A stretch of DNA of 34,995 nt from an uncultured Oligoflexia bacterium (GCA_950061135.1 CATLVU010000017.1:1-34995), one strand, 5' to 3'; positions 1 through 8,533 are shown, counted from the stretch's first letter. Notes: generated by a model from the sequence alone, not told the origin. Program-made: numbers and translations.

Positions 1-901
1 TCTTGTCGATTACTGCTTCAAAAGACAGTAAAACTCGATGCCCCAACACCGATTCTGAAATCGAAAGGATATGTTCCGGTGTAACATATTCATCCCCTGC
101 CAGAAAAGCTTTAAACTTGGCAATTTTATAAAGCCAGATTGAAGCTCTAGGAGATGCCCCTGCCATGATTGTTCCTTCATTTTCTTTTAAAAAGTATTTT
201 GAACCAGGCCTTGTAGCGTGAACGATTTTTACTACTAGGTCTTTTATTTTTTCATCAACATATATTGAGTTCACTTCACCTTTTAAATCTTCTAGCATTT
301 GTGCATTTAAAATTGCATTGAACTCATCCATAGTGTTGAGTTTTAAATCCAATATTGATTTTTCAGCGTCAAAGCTCGGATAATCAACTTTCACTTTCAT
401 CATAAAACGATCAAGTTGAGCTTCGGGAAGCGTATAAGTACCTTCTTGCTCAATTGGATTTTGAGTTGCAAGTACTACAAATGGACTTGAGAGCTTATGT
501 GTTGTGTCTCCAATTGTTACTTGTTTTTCCGCCATGGCTTCTAACAAGGCAGCTTGAACTTTCGCAGGTGACCTATTAATTTCATCAGCAAGCACTAGCT
601 GTGTAAAAATTGGACCAAACTTTGTTGTAAATTCTTCTTTTTGCTGATTATAAATCATGGTCCCGATTAAATCTGATGGTAATAAATCAGGTGTAAATTG
701 AATTCTATTAAAACCTAAAGAGCATAACTTACTCATTACTGAAACACTTAATGTTTTTCCAAGTCCAGGCATCCCCTCAATTAAAAGATGTCCTTCGCAA
801 ACAAGAGCAGCGATTATCGACTCTAACATATTGTCTTGTCCAAAAACTACAGACTGAGCCTTTTCAACTACCTCTAAAACTTTTTCTCTATTAGAACTCA
901 T
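1..901 (-). CDS. MoxR-family AAA+ ATPase (C-terminus cut by window edge)
   Basis: The leftward reading frame is open from an ATG at 901 to the window edge, giving 300 residues with no stop. The protein begins MSSNREKVLEVVEKAQSVVF and shows a Walker A GMPGLGKT at residues 43-50, a Walker B segment VLADEINR at 103-110, a sensor-1 type ATQNPIEQEGTY, and the LPEAQLDRF segment typical of MoxR ATPases. MoxR proteins act as chaperone-like ATPases, usually with DUF58 and von Willebrand factor A partners encoded next to them. Those partners would lie left of this window. AGGAG sits seven bases before the ATG and supports this start. The gene is 85 bases from the preceding gene on the same strand, enough for its own promoter. 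The family call is firm; the specific substrate is unknown. Confidence 0.93.
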   Translation of the reverse strand, partial: MSSNREKVLEVVEKAQSVVFGQDNMLESIIAALVCEGHLLIEGMPGLGKTLSVSVMSKLCSLGFNRIQFTPDLLPSDLIGTMIYNQQKEEFTTKFGPIFTQLVLADEINRSPAKVQAALLEAMAEKQVTIGDTTHKLSSPFVVLATQNPIEQEGTYTLPEAQLDRFMMKVKVDYPSFDAEKSILDLKLNTMDEFNAILNAQMLEDLKGEVNSIYVDEKIKDLVVKIVHATRPGSKYFLKENEGTIMAGASPRASIWLYKIAKFKAFLAGDEYVTPEHILSISESVLGHRVLLSFEAVIDK

Positions 902-938
902 GACAACTCCTAGTTATTTTTATATTTTTAGTTCTACT

Positions 939-944
939 ATTATA
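939..944 (-). promoter_or_regulatory. candidate -10 element for moxR
   Basis: Read on the minus strand this is a perfect TATAAT about 40 bases upstream of the moxR ATG, in the only gap before it. The hexamer at the expected -35 distance is poor, so only the -10 half is convincing. Confidence 0.35.
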
Positions 945-986
945 TACATTTAGACGTCATGAAACAGTCTTTTTAAAAAGATTAAA

Positions 987-1421
987 TTACTCAACTAAAA
1001 TCATTTTTTCTTCAAAGGTTCTCTCGGTTTTTTTAGCTCCTACAGTGCTTATTTTTTGATGAGTTTTAACTCGTATTTCCCTTGGCATCTTTTGCTTTGA
1101 ATAAATAATTTCAACTTCTGTATCTTCAATGAAATTACCTTGGTAGATTTTTTTATCAATCCGTACTAATCGATTGTTTTTATCAAGTTTGAATTTATTC
1201 CTAATTGTTCCTGTCGGAGTTTTCAAATATTCTTCTCTTTGCTTTTCTTGAATTAAAGAGATGATATTTTTGAAAGCTTGAGGAAAATTTCCATCAAACT
1301 TTAACTCATTTTTTTCCATTCTTAATTCATATGCTTTCTCATTCATCTTGTACTTGTACTCAGCGGCCCGTACATGTAGGGATAAAAACATAATTAAAAC
1401 AAAAAACGTTTTACTCTTCAT
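987..1421 (-). CDS. secreted hypothetical protein
   Basis: This 144-residue protein is not recognised. Residues 1-19 form a Sec-type signal peptide: a basic start (MKSK), a hydrophobic core (FFVLIMFLSL) and a likely cleavage after VRA, leaving AEYKYKMNEK at the mature N-terminus. The mature part is small, charged and lysine/glutamate rich, with alternating hydrophobic stretches such as NRLVRIDKKIYQGN and TEVEIIYSK that suggest beta strands. It has no cysteines and no membrane segment. Its ATG lies inside the end of the upstream rqcH gene, overlapping by 11 bases, so the two are probably translated from one message. Location is predicted to be the periplasm. No function is proposed. Confidence 0.7.
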   Translation of the reverse strand: MKSKTFFVLIMFLSLHVRAAEYKYKMNEKAYELRMEKNELKFDGNFPQAFKNIISLIQEKQREEYLKTPTGTIRNKFKLDKNNRLVRIDKKIYQGNFIEDTEVEIIYSKQKMPREIRVKTHQKISTVGAKKTERTFEEKMILVE

Positions 1422-2718
1422 TCCATCCCTTTAAATACTCAACCCTGAGCCTTTTCTCTTTTTTAAAAGTAACCATGCCAGCGGCTCCTTTAACACCCTT
1501 GATATTTTTCAGCTGTGTGTAAACTATATCTGCCTGTTCTATTGTCTTTTTAGTTTTATCAATAATCGCACTAGCTGCAATAGTAAGCTCTTCGATACTA
1601 ACTTTATCATTTCTTTTTTTAATTATCACATGTGCGCTTGTTTCTTTGTCCAGATGTACCCAAATATCATCCTTGGTACCAAACTTTTTTCTAATATAAT
1701 CATTCCCTTGGGATGTTAGGCCAAGATATAAATGAATTTTGGAACTCTTATATTCCAAATAATCATCTGAGTTGAACTGCTTTAGACTTTGACTATTTTT
1801 ACTTTTGCTTTCCCAAACAGGACTTATTGTTTCCAAATTGTTAACTTTACTCTCAACAAAATTTAACTTGGATTGATCTCTTGTTAGTTTCAGCCTTGAC
1901 TCTAAAATACCTTCTGCTTTTTTTAACTTTTTCACCTTTGTATAAATCTCATCTCTTCTTTTAAAATGAGATTTCTCTTTAAAGCTAATTTTATGTGAAG
2001 TAGTTTTAACTTTCATTGGAAGCTTTGATAAATCTTCGTTCTCATTAATCAATAGAAGTAACTCCCCTCTTGCCTTAACTCGGCACAAATCATTTTCAAT
2101 TCTTTGCAGTTTTCGATTAATGAACTTCTTTGTTTTCTTTTTATCATCTTTAAAGGCCGCTTTCTCCTCAAGGACCAGTATGTGTTCTATTTCTTCTATA
2201 TTCTCCGAAGATTCTTCTTGGTGACTCAGTTGTTTTCGACCAACTTCATCAAAGTCATCAAAGCTTACGCTCTCCCCTAGCTTTTGATCCCAGCTTTTAA
2301 ATGATTGCATCTGATTTTTTTGAGCATTATAAAAATAATTCATAAAATATAATTTTCTTCCTCTATAAAAAATATAAAAGCTATTCTCTCTCCCCCATTT
2401 TTGATATCTCAATTTAATGGCCCTGTCGTTTTTATCAATCTCTATTCCATTTAATGTGCTGCCACTCAAATGCCTTCTTACATATTCTAAAAACTTATCT
2501 ATTTTTCTTAGTGAACTTTTTGGAACATCATTTCCAATCCATAATCCCTCATATCCCTTGCCTCTTCCCAAAAACAAATGAATGGTTTTCCCTGGAACTC
2601 TGACATTTAGACATAGGAACCAAGATGTACTATAAATTTTCTGGATATAAGCAATATCGTTAACGGTATTATTTAATTTTTCAATTTGCTTTTTTAATAA
2701 AAAATATGTTTGTATCAT
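1411..2718 (-). CDS. rqcH: compact NFACT protein, RqcH-like ribosome quality-control factor
   Basis: RqcH binds 50S subunits carrying stalled peptidyl-tRNA and recruits tRNA-Ala to add alanine tails that mark the peptide for degradation. Here residues 1-130 match a shortened NFACT-N domain, including an Asp-Arg pair at 98-99, the position of the conserved DR motif needed for tailing in RqcH. A coiled-coil middle (about 190-300) contains KVKKLKKAEGILESRL. The NFACT-R domain (about 320-428) shows NDYIRKKFGTKDDIWVHLDK, SAHVIIKK and KGVKGAAGMVTF. At 435 residues it is well short of the usual 550-580, and the missing part corresponds to the second half of NFACT-N and the helix-hairpin-helix region. 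No Shine-Dalgarno precedes the ATG. It is divergent from mutS2 with six bases between the start codons. The family call is strong; activity is inferred. Confidence 0.88.
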   Translation of the reverse strand: MIQTYFLLKKQIEKLNNTVNDIAYIQKIYSTSWFLCLNVRVPGKTIHLFLGRGKGYEGLWIGNDVPKSSLRKIDKFLEYVRRHLSGSTLNGIEIDKNDRAIKLRYQKWGRENSFYIFYRGRKLYFMNYFYNAQKNQMQSFKSWDQKLGESVSFDDFDEVGRKQLSHQEESSENIEEIEHILVLEEKAAFKDDKKKTKKFINRKLQRIENDLCRVKARGELLLLINENEDLSKLPMKVKTTSHKISFKEKSHFKRRDEIYTKVKKLKKAEGILESRLKLTRDQSKLNFVESKVNNLETISPVWESKSKNSQSLKQFNSDDYLEYKSSKIHLYLGLTSQGNDYIRKKFGTKDDIWVHLDKETSAHVIIKKRNDKVSIEELTIAASAIIDKTKKTIEQADIVYTQLKNIKGVKGAAGMVTFKKEKRLRVEYLKGWNEE

Positions 2719-2724
2719 AGCATA

Positions 2725-5034
2725 ATGACTATAACTCTAAATACTGAATTTGAACAACTAGAAGACTGGAAATGGTTTGAGAAACAACTACTTCAGAAGT
2801 CACATTTCATGGATTCATCTCTTCTTTTCAAGGTCTTAAACGACCCTGTTCAAATCAGTTCGATCTGGGAGCAGACAGATAAATTCATAGATTTTGTTAA
2901 CTCGGGCATGAATGAGAGTTTCAATAATTTTTGCACTTACTTTGATTACAATACGGCATTTAATAAACATCTAACCTACATACAAAAACATCAGGTTTTA
3001 AGTTTTTTCGATCTCAATTCTTTCTTTTCAATTGCTGAGTTCTTTCAAAAAAATCATAAACAATTCAAAGAAGTTCTTTCACCCTATTATAGCTTTGATT
3101 TTACGGCCCCTCCTCAGTTTTTAAAAACACTCAAAGAGTTTCGCTCCCTCTACTCACTTGAGGGTGTACTTGACTACAATGGCCATCCAGTTTTGGCGCA
3201 ACTATCTTTGAAAAAAAAATCATTAGAACAAAATATTAGAAAGTCATTATTGGAATACAATACACAATCAATACCTGAGAAACTACAAAACAAAGCTCCA
3301 GACCTAATGAACGGTAAATATATCATTGCCGTTAAAAGTGACTCCTATTCAAAAAACATTGGTACAATCGTATCTCGCTCTGATTCAGGTCAAACTCTTT
3401 ATGTAGAACCATTTCTTGTTAAAGATAATAATTATCAATTAGCGCAGATAGAAGCTGAGATTTTTGAGCTTATTAATAAATTTGAATCTAATTTTTCTCG
3501 TTTCTTATCTGAGAATTTTAACTTTATTCAAACCATCACCCGAACGTTTTTACTCGTTGATAATTTTTCAACAAGAGCACTGTTCGCAATTGATTTAGAT
3601 CTTACAAAACCCGTTTTAAAAAACAAATGCGGTATGTATTTAACTAATGCGTTTTATCCTCTCATCGAAAATCCGGTTAAGAATGATATCCTCTTATCTG
3701 AAGCTCATTCAGGACTGATTATTTCTGGCCCCAACACTGGTGGAAAAAGTGTCACTTTAAAGATCTTATATCTCTCACAGCTTTTAACCCGACTCGGTCT
3801 TTATCTCCCAGCATTCACAGCGGAGATTTATATCTTTGAGAAAGTATCTTTTTTTTCAGGTGACAAACAAGATATTCAAAATAGTTTAAGTTCATTTGCT
3901 GCTGAAGTGCAATTATATAGAAATTTGTTTAACCAGATAGGGGACTCAAATCTCATTATTATTGATGAGATATTTAACACCACATCTTCAGAAGAGGCAT
4001 CTGCATTGGCGATGGGGCTTTTTGAAAAGCTTGCATCTTGTCCTAACACTCAGATCGCGATATCGACACATCATCAAACTCTCAAGACTTTACTGCATGC
4101 AAAAGAAGAATATATCTCCGCCCATGTCTCTTTTGATACTGAAAACCTCAATCCTACGTATAAATTAATTACAGATTCACCTGGGTCCTCTCATGCGATT
4201 GATATTTTTAGTAAACTCACAACGAACTCTGGTCTTTCTGATGTATCAAAGCAGGCGAGGCATTACTTAGATAATAATGTTATTCATTATGAAAAACTTT
4301 TATCGAACCTTGCTCAAAAAGAACATGAGCTTGATAAAGAACTCAAGCAAGCAAGGCAATTAACTTTTGATTTAAAACAGCAGTCAAAAAAATCTGAAGG
4401 TCTCTTAAGACTTCAACGAGCAGAAGCTATTAAGGCCATGGAAAAAGATCACAAAAAGTTTTTAAAGGATTTAGAAAGTAAGGCCGATTCATTAAGTAAA
4501 AAGCAATTCCAGCAAATATCTTCTGAATCAAAAAGATATATATCTAGGCAAGAACAAGATAAAAAGCCTACAAGTGACAAAAGGATTTCTCCAAAAGAAT
4601 TCCAAAAAGGAAGCGTGTACTTTTCGGAATTGCTTCAAACAGATGTAATTTTAACTAAAATATTTAAACCAAATAAATTAGTTCAAATACAGCATAGAGG
4701 TAAAAGTATTTCTTGCGATCCTAAAACATTAAAAGTTTCCAGCCGTCATAGACTTCAAAATACGCCTGTAGAAAACTTTCATTACACACCCTCAGTTGAA
4801 ACTAAATTAGAGTATGATTGCCGCGGAATGCGGCTAGGGGAGTTTGAGTCATTAATCGAAAATATCGCATCTCATTTACTTGCCAAAAGTATTCCCTTTG
4901 CAATTATTATTCATGGACATGGCACTGGCACACTCAAAAACTATTTAAAAACCTATATTAAAAACCATCCTGATCTTTGCTTTGACTCTGATGATTCCGG
5001 TAATGATGGCCAGAGTAGGGTTACTCTATGTTAA
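2725..5034 (+). CDS. mutS2: MutS2 ATPase/Smr endonuclease
   Basis: MutS2 is a MutS-like ATPase that, in Bacillus subtilis, acts on collided ribosomes; its C-terminal Smr domain is a nuclease-type module. The start used is ATG at 2725 (769 residues); a TTG at 2710 is also in frame but would overlap the rqcH start. Numbering from 2725, Walker A GPNTGGKS is at 335-342, the conserved NSLSSFAAEV at 386-395, Walker B IIIDE at 411-415 and the switch STHH at 447-450. A long coiled coil lies around 510-600, a KOW-like segment around 630-675, and Smr at 691-769 with DCRGMR and HGHGTG (730-735). The loop after Walker B reads FNTTSSEE instead of the usual GAGTDPxEG. The gene converges on lepB with a 15-base gap. 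No Shine-Dalgarno is visible before the ATG. Confidence 0.93.
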   Translation: MTITLNTEFEQLEDWKWFEKQLLQKSHFMDSSLLFKVLNDPVQISSIWEQTDKFIDFVNSGMNESFNNFCTYFDYNTAFNKHLTYIQKHQVLSFFDLNSFFSIAEFFQKNHKQFKEVLSPYYSFDFTAPPQFLKTLKEFRSLYSLEGVLDYNGHPVLAQLSLKKKSLEQNIRKSLLEYNTQSIPEKLQNKAPDLMNGKYIIAVKSDSYSKNIGTIVSRSDSGQTLYVEPFLVKDNNYQLAQIEAEIFELINKFESNFSRFLSENFNFIQTITRTFLLVDNFSTRALFAIDLDLTKPVLKNKCGMYLTNAFYPLIENPVKNDILLSEAHSGLIISGPNTGGKSVTLKILYLSQLLTRLGLYLPAFTAEIYIFEKVSFFSGDKQDIQNSLSSFAAEVQLYRNLFNQIGDSNLIIIDEIFNTTSSEEASALAMGLFEKLASCPNTQIAISTHHQTLKTLLHAKEEYISAHVSFDTENLNPTYKLITDSPGSSHAIDIFSKLTTNSGLSDVSKQARHYLDNNVIHYEKLLSNLAQKEHELDKELKQARQLTFDLKQQSKKSEGLLRLQRAEAIKAMEKDHKKFLKDLESKADSLSKKQFQQISSESKRYISRQEQDKKPTSDKRISPKEFQKGSVYFSELLQTDVILTKIFKPNKLVQIQHRGKSISCDPKTLKVSSRHRLQNTPVENFHYTPSVETKLEYDCRGMRLGEFESLIENIASHLLAKSIPFAIIIHGHGTGTLKNYLKTYIKNHPDLCFDSDDSGNDGQSRVTLC
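2728..2757 (-). promoter_or_regulatory. candidate sigma-70-type promoter for rqcH
   Basis: On the minus strand TTGTTC (2752-2757) and TATAGT (2728-2733) are separated by 18 bases. Transcription would begin near 2720-2722, two to four bases before the rqcH ATG, so the message would be almost leaderless. The promoter lies inside the 5' end of mutS2. Confidence 0.4.
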
Positions 5035-5049
5035 AAATTCTTAGTCTAC

Positions 5050-5862
5050 TTACAGCCCTGGCGAATCATCTATTAATGTACCTATCCTCCAAGGCCTAAA
5101 AGAAAAGCCTTCTTCTGGGGTTGACCACGGAGTAGGAAAAGACATAGAGAACCAAACAAGGATCGCTTCGCCCTTAATATTTTCAAAAGGAACAAAGCCC
5201 CAAGATCTTGAGTCTGAAGAGAAGTCTCTATTGTCACCCATAACAAAATATTTATTAGCAGGTACAGTTATTCTTTGAAAGTTTGCTGAAAATGCGTTGT
5301 CATTATGTAGTTGAGTCACGTGAGTGTGCTCGCCAGTTTTGTTTTTCAAGAATGTAAAATCATAGTTCTTATATTTTTCATCCATGTCATCCATGATTTT
5401 CTTACCATCCATTGCTTCGGTATAAAGAGGCTTACCATTAACGTAAACGACCTTATCAACCACCTCAATGGTATCACCCGGAAGGCCTATAACACGTTTA
5501 ATATAATTTAGATCATGATTTCTTGGATATTTAAAAACAACAACATCACCACGCTCAGGTTTGCCAGGTCCTGTGATATAAACAGGGTCTGTGAACCAAT
5601 CTGAAAATGGAACTTTAAAACCATAAGAGAATTTATTCACAAGTATAAAATCACCAATTAATAGGGTAGGTATCATTGATCCAGATGGAATTTTAAACGG
5701 TTCAAAAAATACTGAACGAAAAGCTAATACAAGTACTATAATCGTTGTAATTGATTTTGTTTCTTTCCAAAACTTTTGTTTTCTAGTTAGTTCTGGCTTT
5801 GTTTCTACTTTATCTTCAGATGACATACTAGTGCTCTCTTCCATTTTATTTTCCTTCATCAA
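5050..5862 (-). CDS. lepB: signal peptidase I
   Basis: LepB cleaves Sec and Tat signal peptides at the outer face of the inner membrane. A charged cytoplasmic N-terminus is followed by one membrane segment (about 38-52, TTIIVLVLAFRSVF). Box B contains the nucleophile in PSGSM (Ser62) and box D the general base in YIKRVIGLPGD (Lys122); box E is GDNRDFSSDSRSWGFVP. All catalytic elements are present. The length, 270 residues, is normal for a single-anchor LepB. The start overlaps the end of the upstream penicillin-binding protein gene by 17 bases, implying coupled translation. A second ATG lies at residue 2 and another at residue 7, so the exact start is uncertain by a few residues. Confidence 0.96.
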   Translation of the reverse strand: MMKENKMEESTSMSSEDKVETKPELTRKQKFWKETKSITTIIVLVLAFRSVFFEPFKIPSGSMIPTLLIGDFILVNKFSYGFKVPFSDWFTDPVYITGPGKPERGDVVVFKYPRNHDLNYIKRVIGLPGDTIEVVDKVVYVNGKPLYTEAMDGKKIMDDMDEKYKNYDFTFLKNKTGEHTHVTQLHNDNAFSANFQRITVPANKYFVMGDNRDFSSDSRSWGFVPFENIKGEAILVWFSMSFPTPWSTPEEGFSFRPWRIGTLIDDSPGL

Positions 5863-7033
5863 TTTCGCGGTAATAATAATCGTATATCATTTTGGCGAAA
5901 TAAGTCGACTTTATATACCATTTTTTAACGTTTGTTATCATAATAGAAACTGAAATACCCTTTTCGCCGTCTTTTCCTCTGGAATAACTAACAAACCAAT
6001 CTCTTTTTCCATAAGGTTCTCCGCCGGTTAAGGAGCCCGTTTTCCCACCGATTAAAATATCTTTATGTCTCCATCGTCTAAAAGCGCTTCGAGCTGTACC
6101 TCTGTCTACAGTAAACTCCATTAAGTGTTGCAAGGACTCGGCTGATTCCTTTGACATTACTCGACTAAAGATACTTGGGGCTTTCCAAACTTCATGCTCA
6201 AACTCTTTATGATAAATTCTCTCAATATAGTTCGGAGTTTGTAGGACACCATCATTAGCTATAATTGATGCCATCACAGCACCATGATATGGTGTGATCA
6301 AAGTTCTTTTATTAAATCCTGAGGCGAGTTCAGCAAGTTCAAAATCTGACTCTCCTTCTAGAATTTTAGATGTTCCCATTGGCAATAGGGGAACTAAGTC
6401 ATTTTGGTAAAACCCAAAACGCTCACTCATCTCTCTTAATTCATTATGGTCCAAATATTTATGTGCTGCTTTACCAAAGATTACATTATTGCTCAAAGCA
6501 AATGCTCTTTTAAAGTCAATACTTCTAGTCCATCGGTTTCTTCTGTTTTTTAGCTGGTACTTATATAGAGTTGTCGATTTTCCATTGTAACTAAACTTAG
6601 TTTTTTCATCGACTCTATCTGTTTCAAATAAACTTGCCGCTGTTACAATTTTGTATACACTTGCAGCAGGATGTGTTGAAGCCAGACTTAAGCCGAGACC
6701 AAACTTTTTTGTAGAACGAGTATAGTCTACTGCTGTAATTATTTTTGATGTCTTATTATCAATAACAACTACCGAAGCATAATCTGAACGATAACGTCTC
6801 AAGATTTTTTTTACATACTTAGTTAGCTTCTCATTTTCAGTATAATCAATCGCAAGATCAAAATTGTTCACATTAATAGAGTCGGGGAATTGTTCATGCT
6901 CATGAAAATATAAATCAATCTTTTTTTCAATATCATCAATCTGTATTGGGTTAAAAGTTAAGTCTTTTGAAAAGTTAAAATTGGCATAGGCTAAATTTGT
7001 TAGCAAAAAACTTAATAAAATCATTTTGCTCAT
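5846..7033 (-). CDS. periplasmic penicillin-binding protein, lone transpeptidase domain
   Basis: The protein carries the three active-site motifs of penicillin-binding transpeptidases in order: SVYK (Ser125, Lys128), SNN (181-183) and KTG (331-333, followed by SLTGGEPYGKRDWFVSY). These enzymes cross-link peptidoglycan stems in the periplasm. The N-terminus (MSKMILLSFLLTNLAYA) looks like a cleavable signal peptide rather than a class B anchor. Only about 75 residues precede the transpeptidase domain, so there is no dimerisation/pedestal domain and no glycosyltransferase domain. At 395 residues it is much shorter than FtsI or PBP2. It overlaps rlmE by four bases (ATGA) and lepB by 17, so it sits inside an operon. 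The transpeptidase fold is firm; whether it cross-links, trims or modifies peptidoglycan cannot be told. Confidence 0.88.
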   Translation of the reverse strand: MSKMILLSFLLTNLAYANFNFSKDLTFNPIQIDDIEKKIDLYFHEHEQFPDSINVNNFDLAIDYTENEKLTKYVKKILRRYRSDYASVVVIDNKTSKIITAVDYTRSTKKFGLGLSLASTHPAASVYKIVTAASLFETDRVDEKTKFSYNGKSTTLYKYQLKNRRNRWTRSIDFKRAFALSNNVIFGKAAHKYLDHNELREMSERFGFYQNDLVPLLPMGTSKILEGESDFELAELASGFNKRTLITPYHGAVMASIIANDGVLQTPNYIERIYHKEFEHEVWKAPSIFSRVMSKESAESLQHLMEFTVDRGTARSAFRRWRHKDILIGGKTGSLTGGEPYGKRDWFVSYSRGKDGEKGISVSIMITNVKKWYIKSTYFAKMIYDYYYREIDEGK

Positions 7034-7623
7034 TCTAGAAATCCTTTTCCAATTGCAAAAAATTCTTTACTTACACTTCTTGTAGACTTTGGTTTCAAAT
7101 ATTGAAAGTCTTTAAATCTCTTTTTTTGTGTTTTTAAAAAAACTTGAGCGTCATTTCCATCAAATACTTTTATGACAAAGTTTCCGTTTGGTTTTAAAAA
7201 CTGCTCTAAATGTCCCATTGCCATTTCTACTAAATCAAGACTTCTTGCCTGATCTACTGATTTAATACCTGTGGTTTTGGGTGCCATGTCGGAAATAACA
7301 CAATCAAATTGTTTTTCAATTTCAAAGTCCGCTAATGATTTAACGTCATTAATATCTTTATCGTATACTCTTACATTTTTTAAATGTGCTAATTTTCTAT
7401 TCACACCTTGAATATCAATTCCTATTACTAGGCCATTTTCTCCAACAGCTTTTGAAGCATATTGAGTCCAAGAACCAGGATAATAACCTAGGTCTAAAAC
7501 CAAATCACCTTCGGTTATGATTTTGTATTTAGAATCTATTTCTTCTAACTTGTAGATACTACGAGCTAGATAATTTTCACTTTTAGCTTTTTTATAATAA
7601 TGGTCTTTTACTTTAAAACCCAT
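7030..7623 (-). CDS. rlmE: 23S rRNA 2'-O-ribose methyltransferase RlmE (FtsJ)
   Basis: RlmE methylates the ribose of U2552 in the 23S A-loop using S-adenosylmethionine. The catalytic K-D-K-E tetrad is visible as Lys25 (RSIYKLEEID), Asp112 (VISDMAPKTTG), Lys152 (FVIKVFDGND) and Glu187 (SVSKEFFAIGKGF). The cofactor loop LDLGYYPGSWTQYA (44-57) is a variant of the usual DLGAAPGGWSQ. Length is 197 residues, within the family range. It lies 16 bases after the sigma-54 activator gene and overlaps the following penicillin-binding protein gene by four bases. Confidence 0.95.
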   Translation of the reverse strand: MGFKVKDHYYKKAKSENYLARSIYKLEEIDSKYKIITEGDLVLDLGYYPGSWTQYASKAVGENGLVIGIDIQGVNRKLAHLKNVRVYDKDINDVKSLADFEIEKQFDCVISDMAPKTTGIKSVDQARSLDLVEMAMGHLEQFLKPNGNFVIKVFDGNDAQVFLKTQKKRFKDFQYLKPKSTRSVSKEFFAIGKGFLE

Positions 7624-7639
7624 TTCCCAACTTTCTCAT

Positions 7640-8533
7640 TTAATTGATCATTTTTTTGTATTCATTTGGTATATCATATTTTTTTAGCTTTGAAATAAGT
7701 GTGACCTTATTCATCTCAAGATTTCGGGCAGTTTGATTAAGTTTTCCCTTATTTTTCAGGTAATTTCTCTTCAGAAAACTGTATTCAAAGCTGTTTATCG
7801 CCTTTTGATATGTTTTTGTTTCAATCACTTCGGAACTACTTTTTAGCCAAAGTGGTAATTGGCCTATATCTATCACTTGGTTATATAATTCTAAATAGTC
7901 TAATGTTTGTTTTAGCTCTCTATAATTACCAGGCCATGTGTAATTTACTAATGCATTCCACGCTTTGTCAGTGAATACTAATTTTCTGTTTTTACATTCG
8001 TAATAAATGATTTCTACACAGTTTGAAAGGTCTCTAAGAGGTTCCAGATCAATTTGCAAAAATCTTAATCTATAATATAAATCTTCTCTAAACTCACCTT
8101 TTTTAACTTTTTGTTCTAAGTTTTTATTTGTTGCAAATATTAGCCTTCCTTTAAATTTCTTTATTGTTGGATCTCCTAGCTTGTAAAACTTTTGATGATC
8201 ACAAAGCTCTAATAGTTTCCCTTGCATCTCTATGCTCAAGTCTCCAATTTCATCTAAGAATAAAGTCCCATTGTTCACGCTTTCACAAAAGCCTACTTGG
8301 TCTCTATCAGCTCCTGTGAACGCACCTTTTTTATGCCCAAATAATAACGAATCAAATAAGTTTTCACTCATTGCTCCTATATTAATACTTTTAAATTCAC
8401 TATCACCATTCATTGATAATTTATGAAGTTTACGTGCCAGAGTGCTTTTACCTGCACCCGATGGGCCTAAAATTAATACGGGATAATGAGACATTGCAAT
8501 TTGTTTAAGTGATAGTTTTTTATTTCCATTCAT
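7640..8533 (-). CDS. sigma-54-dependent activator without N-terminal sensor domain
   Basis: This is a bacterial enhancer-binding protein of the NtrC/PspF class, which remodels sigma-54 RNA polymerase at -24/-12 promoters. It has Walker A GPSGAGKS (23-30), the sigma-54 contact loop GAFTGA (70-75), Walker B LFLDEIG (91-97), the REDLYYRLR segment (149-157) and a C-terminal Fis-type helix-turn-helix (about 262-290, KLNQTARNLEMNKVTLISKL). Only about 15 residues precede the ATPase, so there is no receiver, GAF, PAS or FHA domain; control must come from expression level or a partner protein, as with PspF. All core motifs are intact. No convincing Shine-Dalgarno is seen at the ATG. It lies in a leftward cluster between cysQ and rlmE. 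Confidence 0.93.
   Translation of the reverse strand: MNGNKKLSLKQIAMSHYPVLILGPSGAGKSTLARKLHKLSMNGDSEFKSINIGAMSENLFDSLLFGHKKGAFTGADRDQVGFCESVNNGTLFLDEIGDLSIEMQGKLLELCDHQKFYKLGDPTIKKFKGRLIFATNKNLEQKVKKGEFREDLYYRLRFLQIDLEPLRDLSNCVEIIYYECKNRKLVFTDKAWNALVNYTWPGNYRELKQTLDYLELYNQVIDIGQLPLWLKSSSEVIETKTYQKAINSFEYSFLKRNYLKNKGKLNQTARNLEMNKVTLISKLKKYDIPNEYKKMIN

Noticed and set aside
970-981. CTTTTTAAAAAG palindrome after the secreted hypothetical gene
   Set aside because: AT-only, no loop and no following U-tract, so not a convincing terminator.
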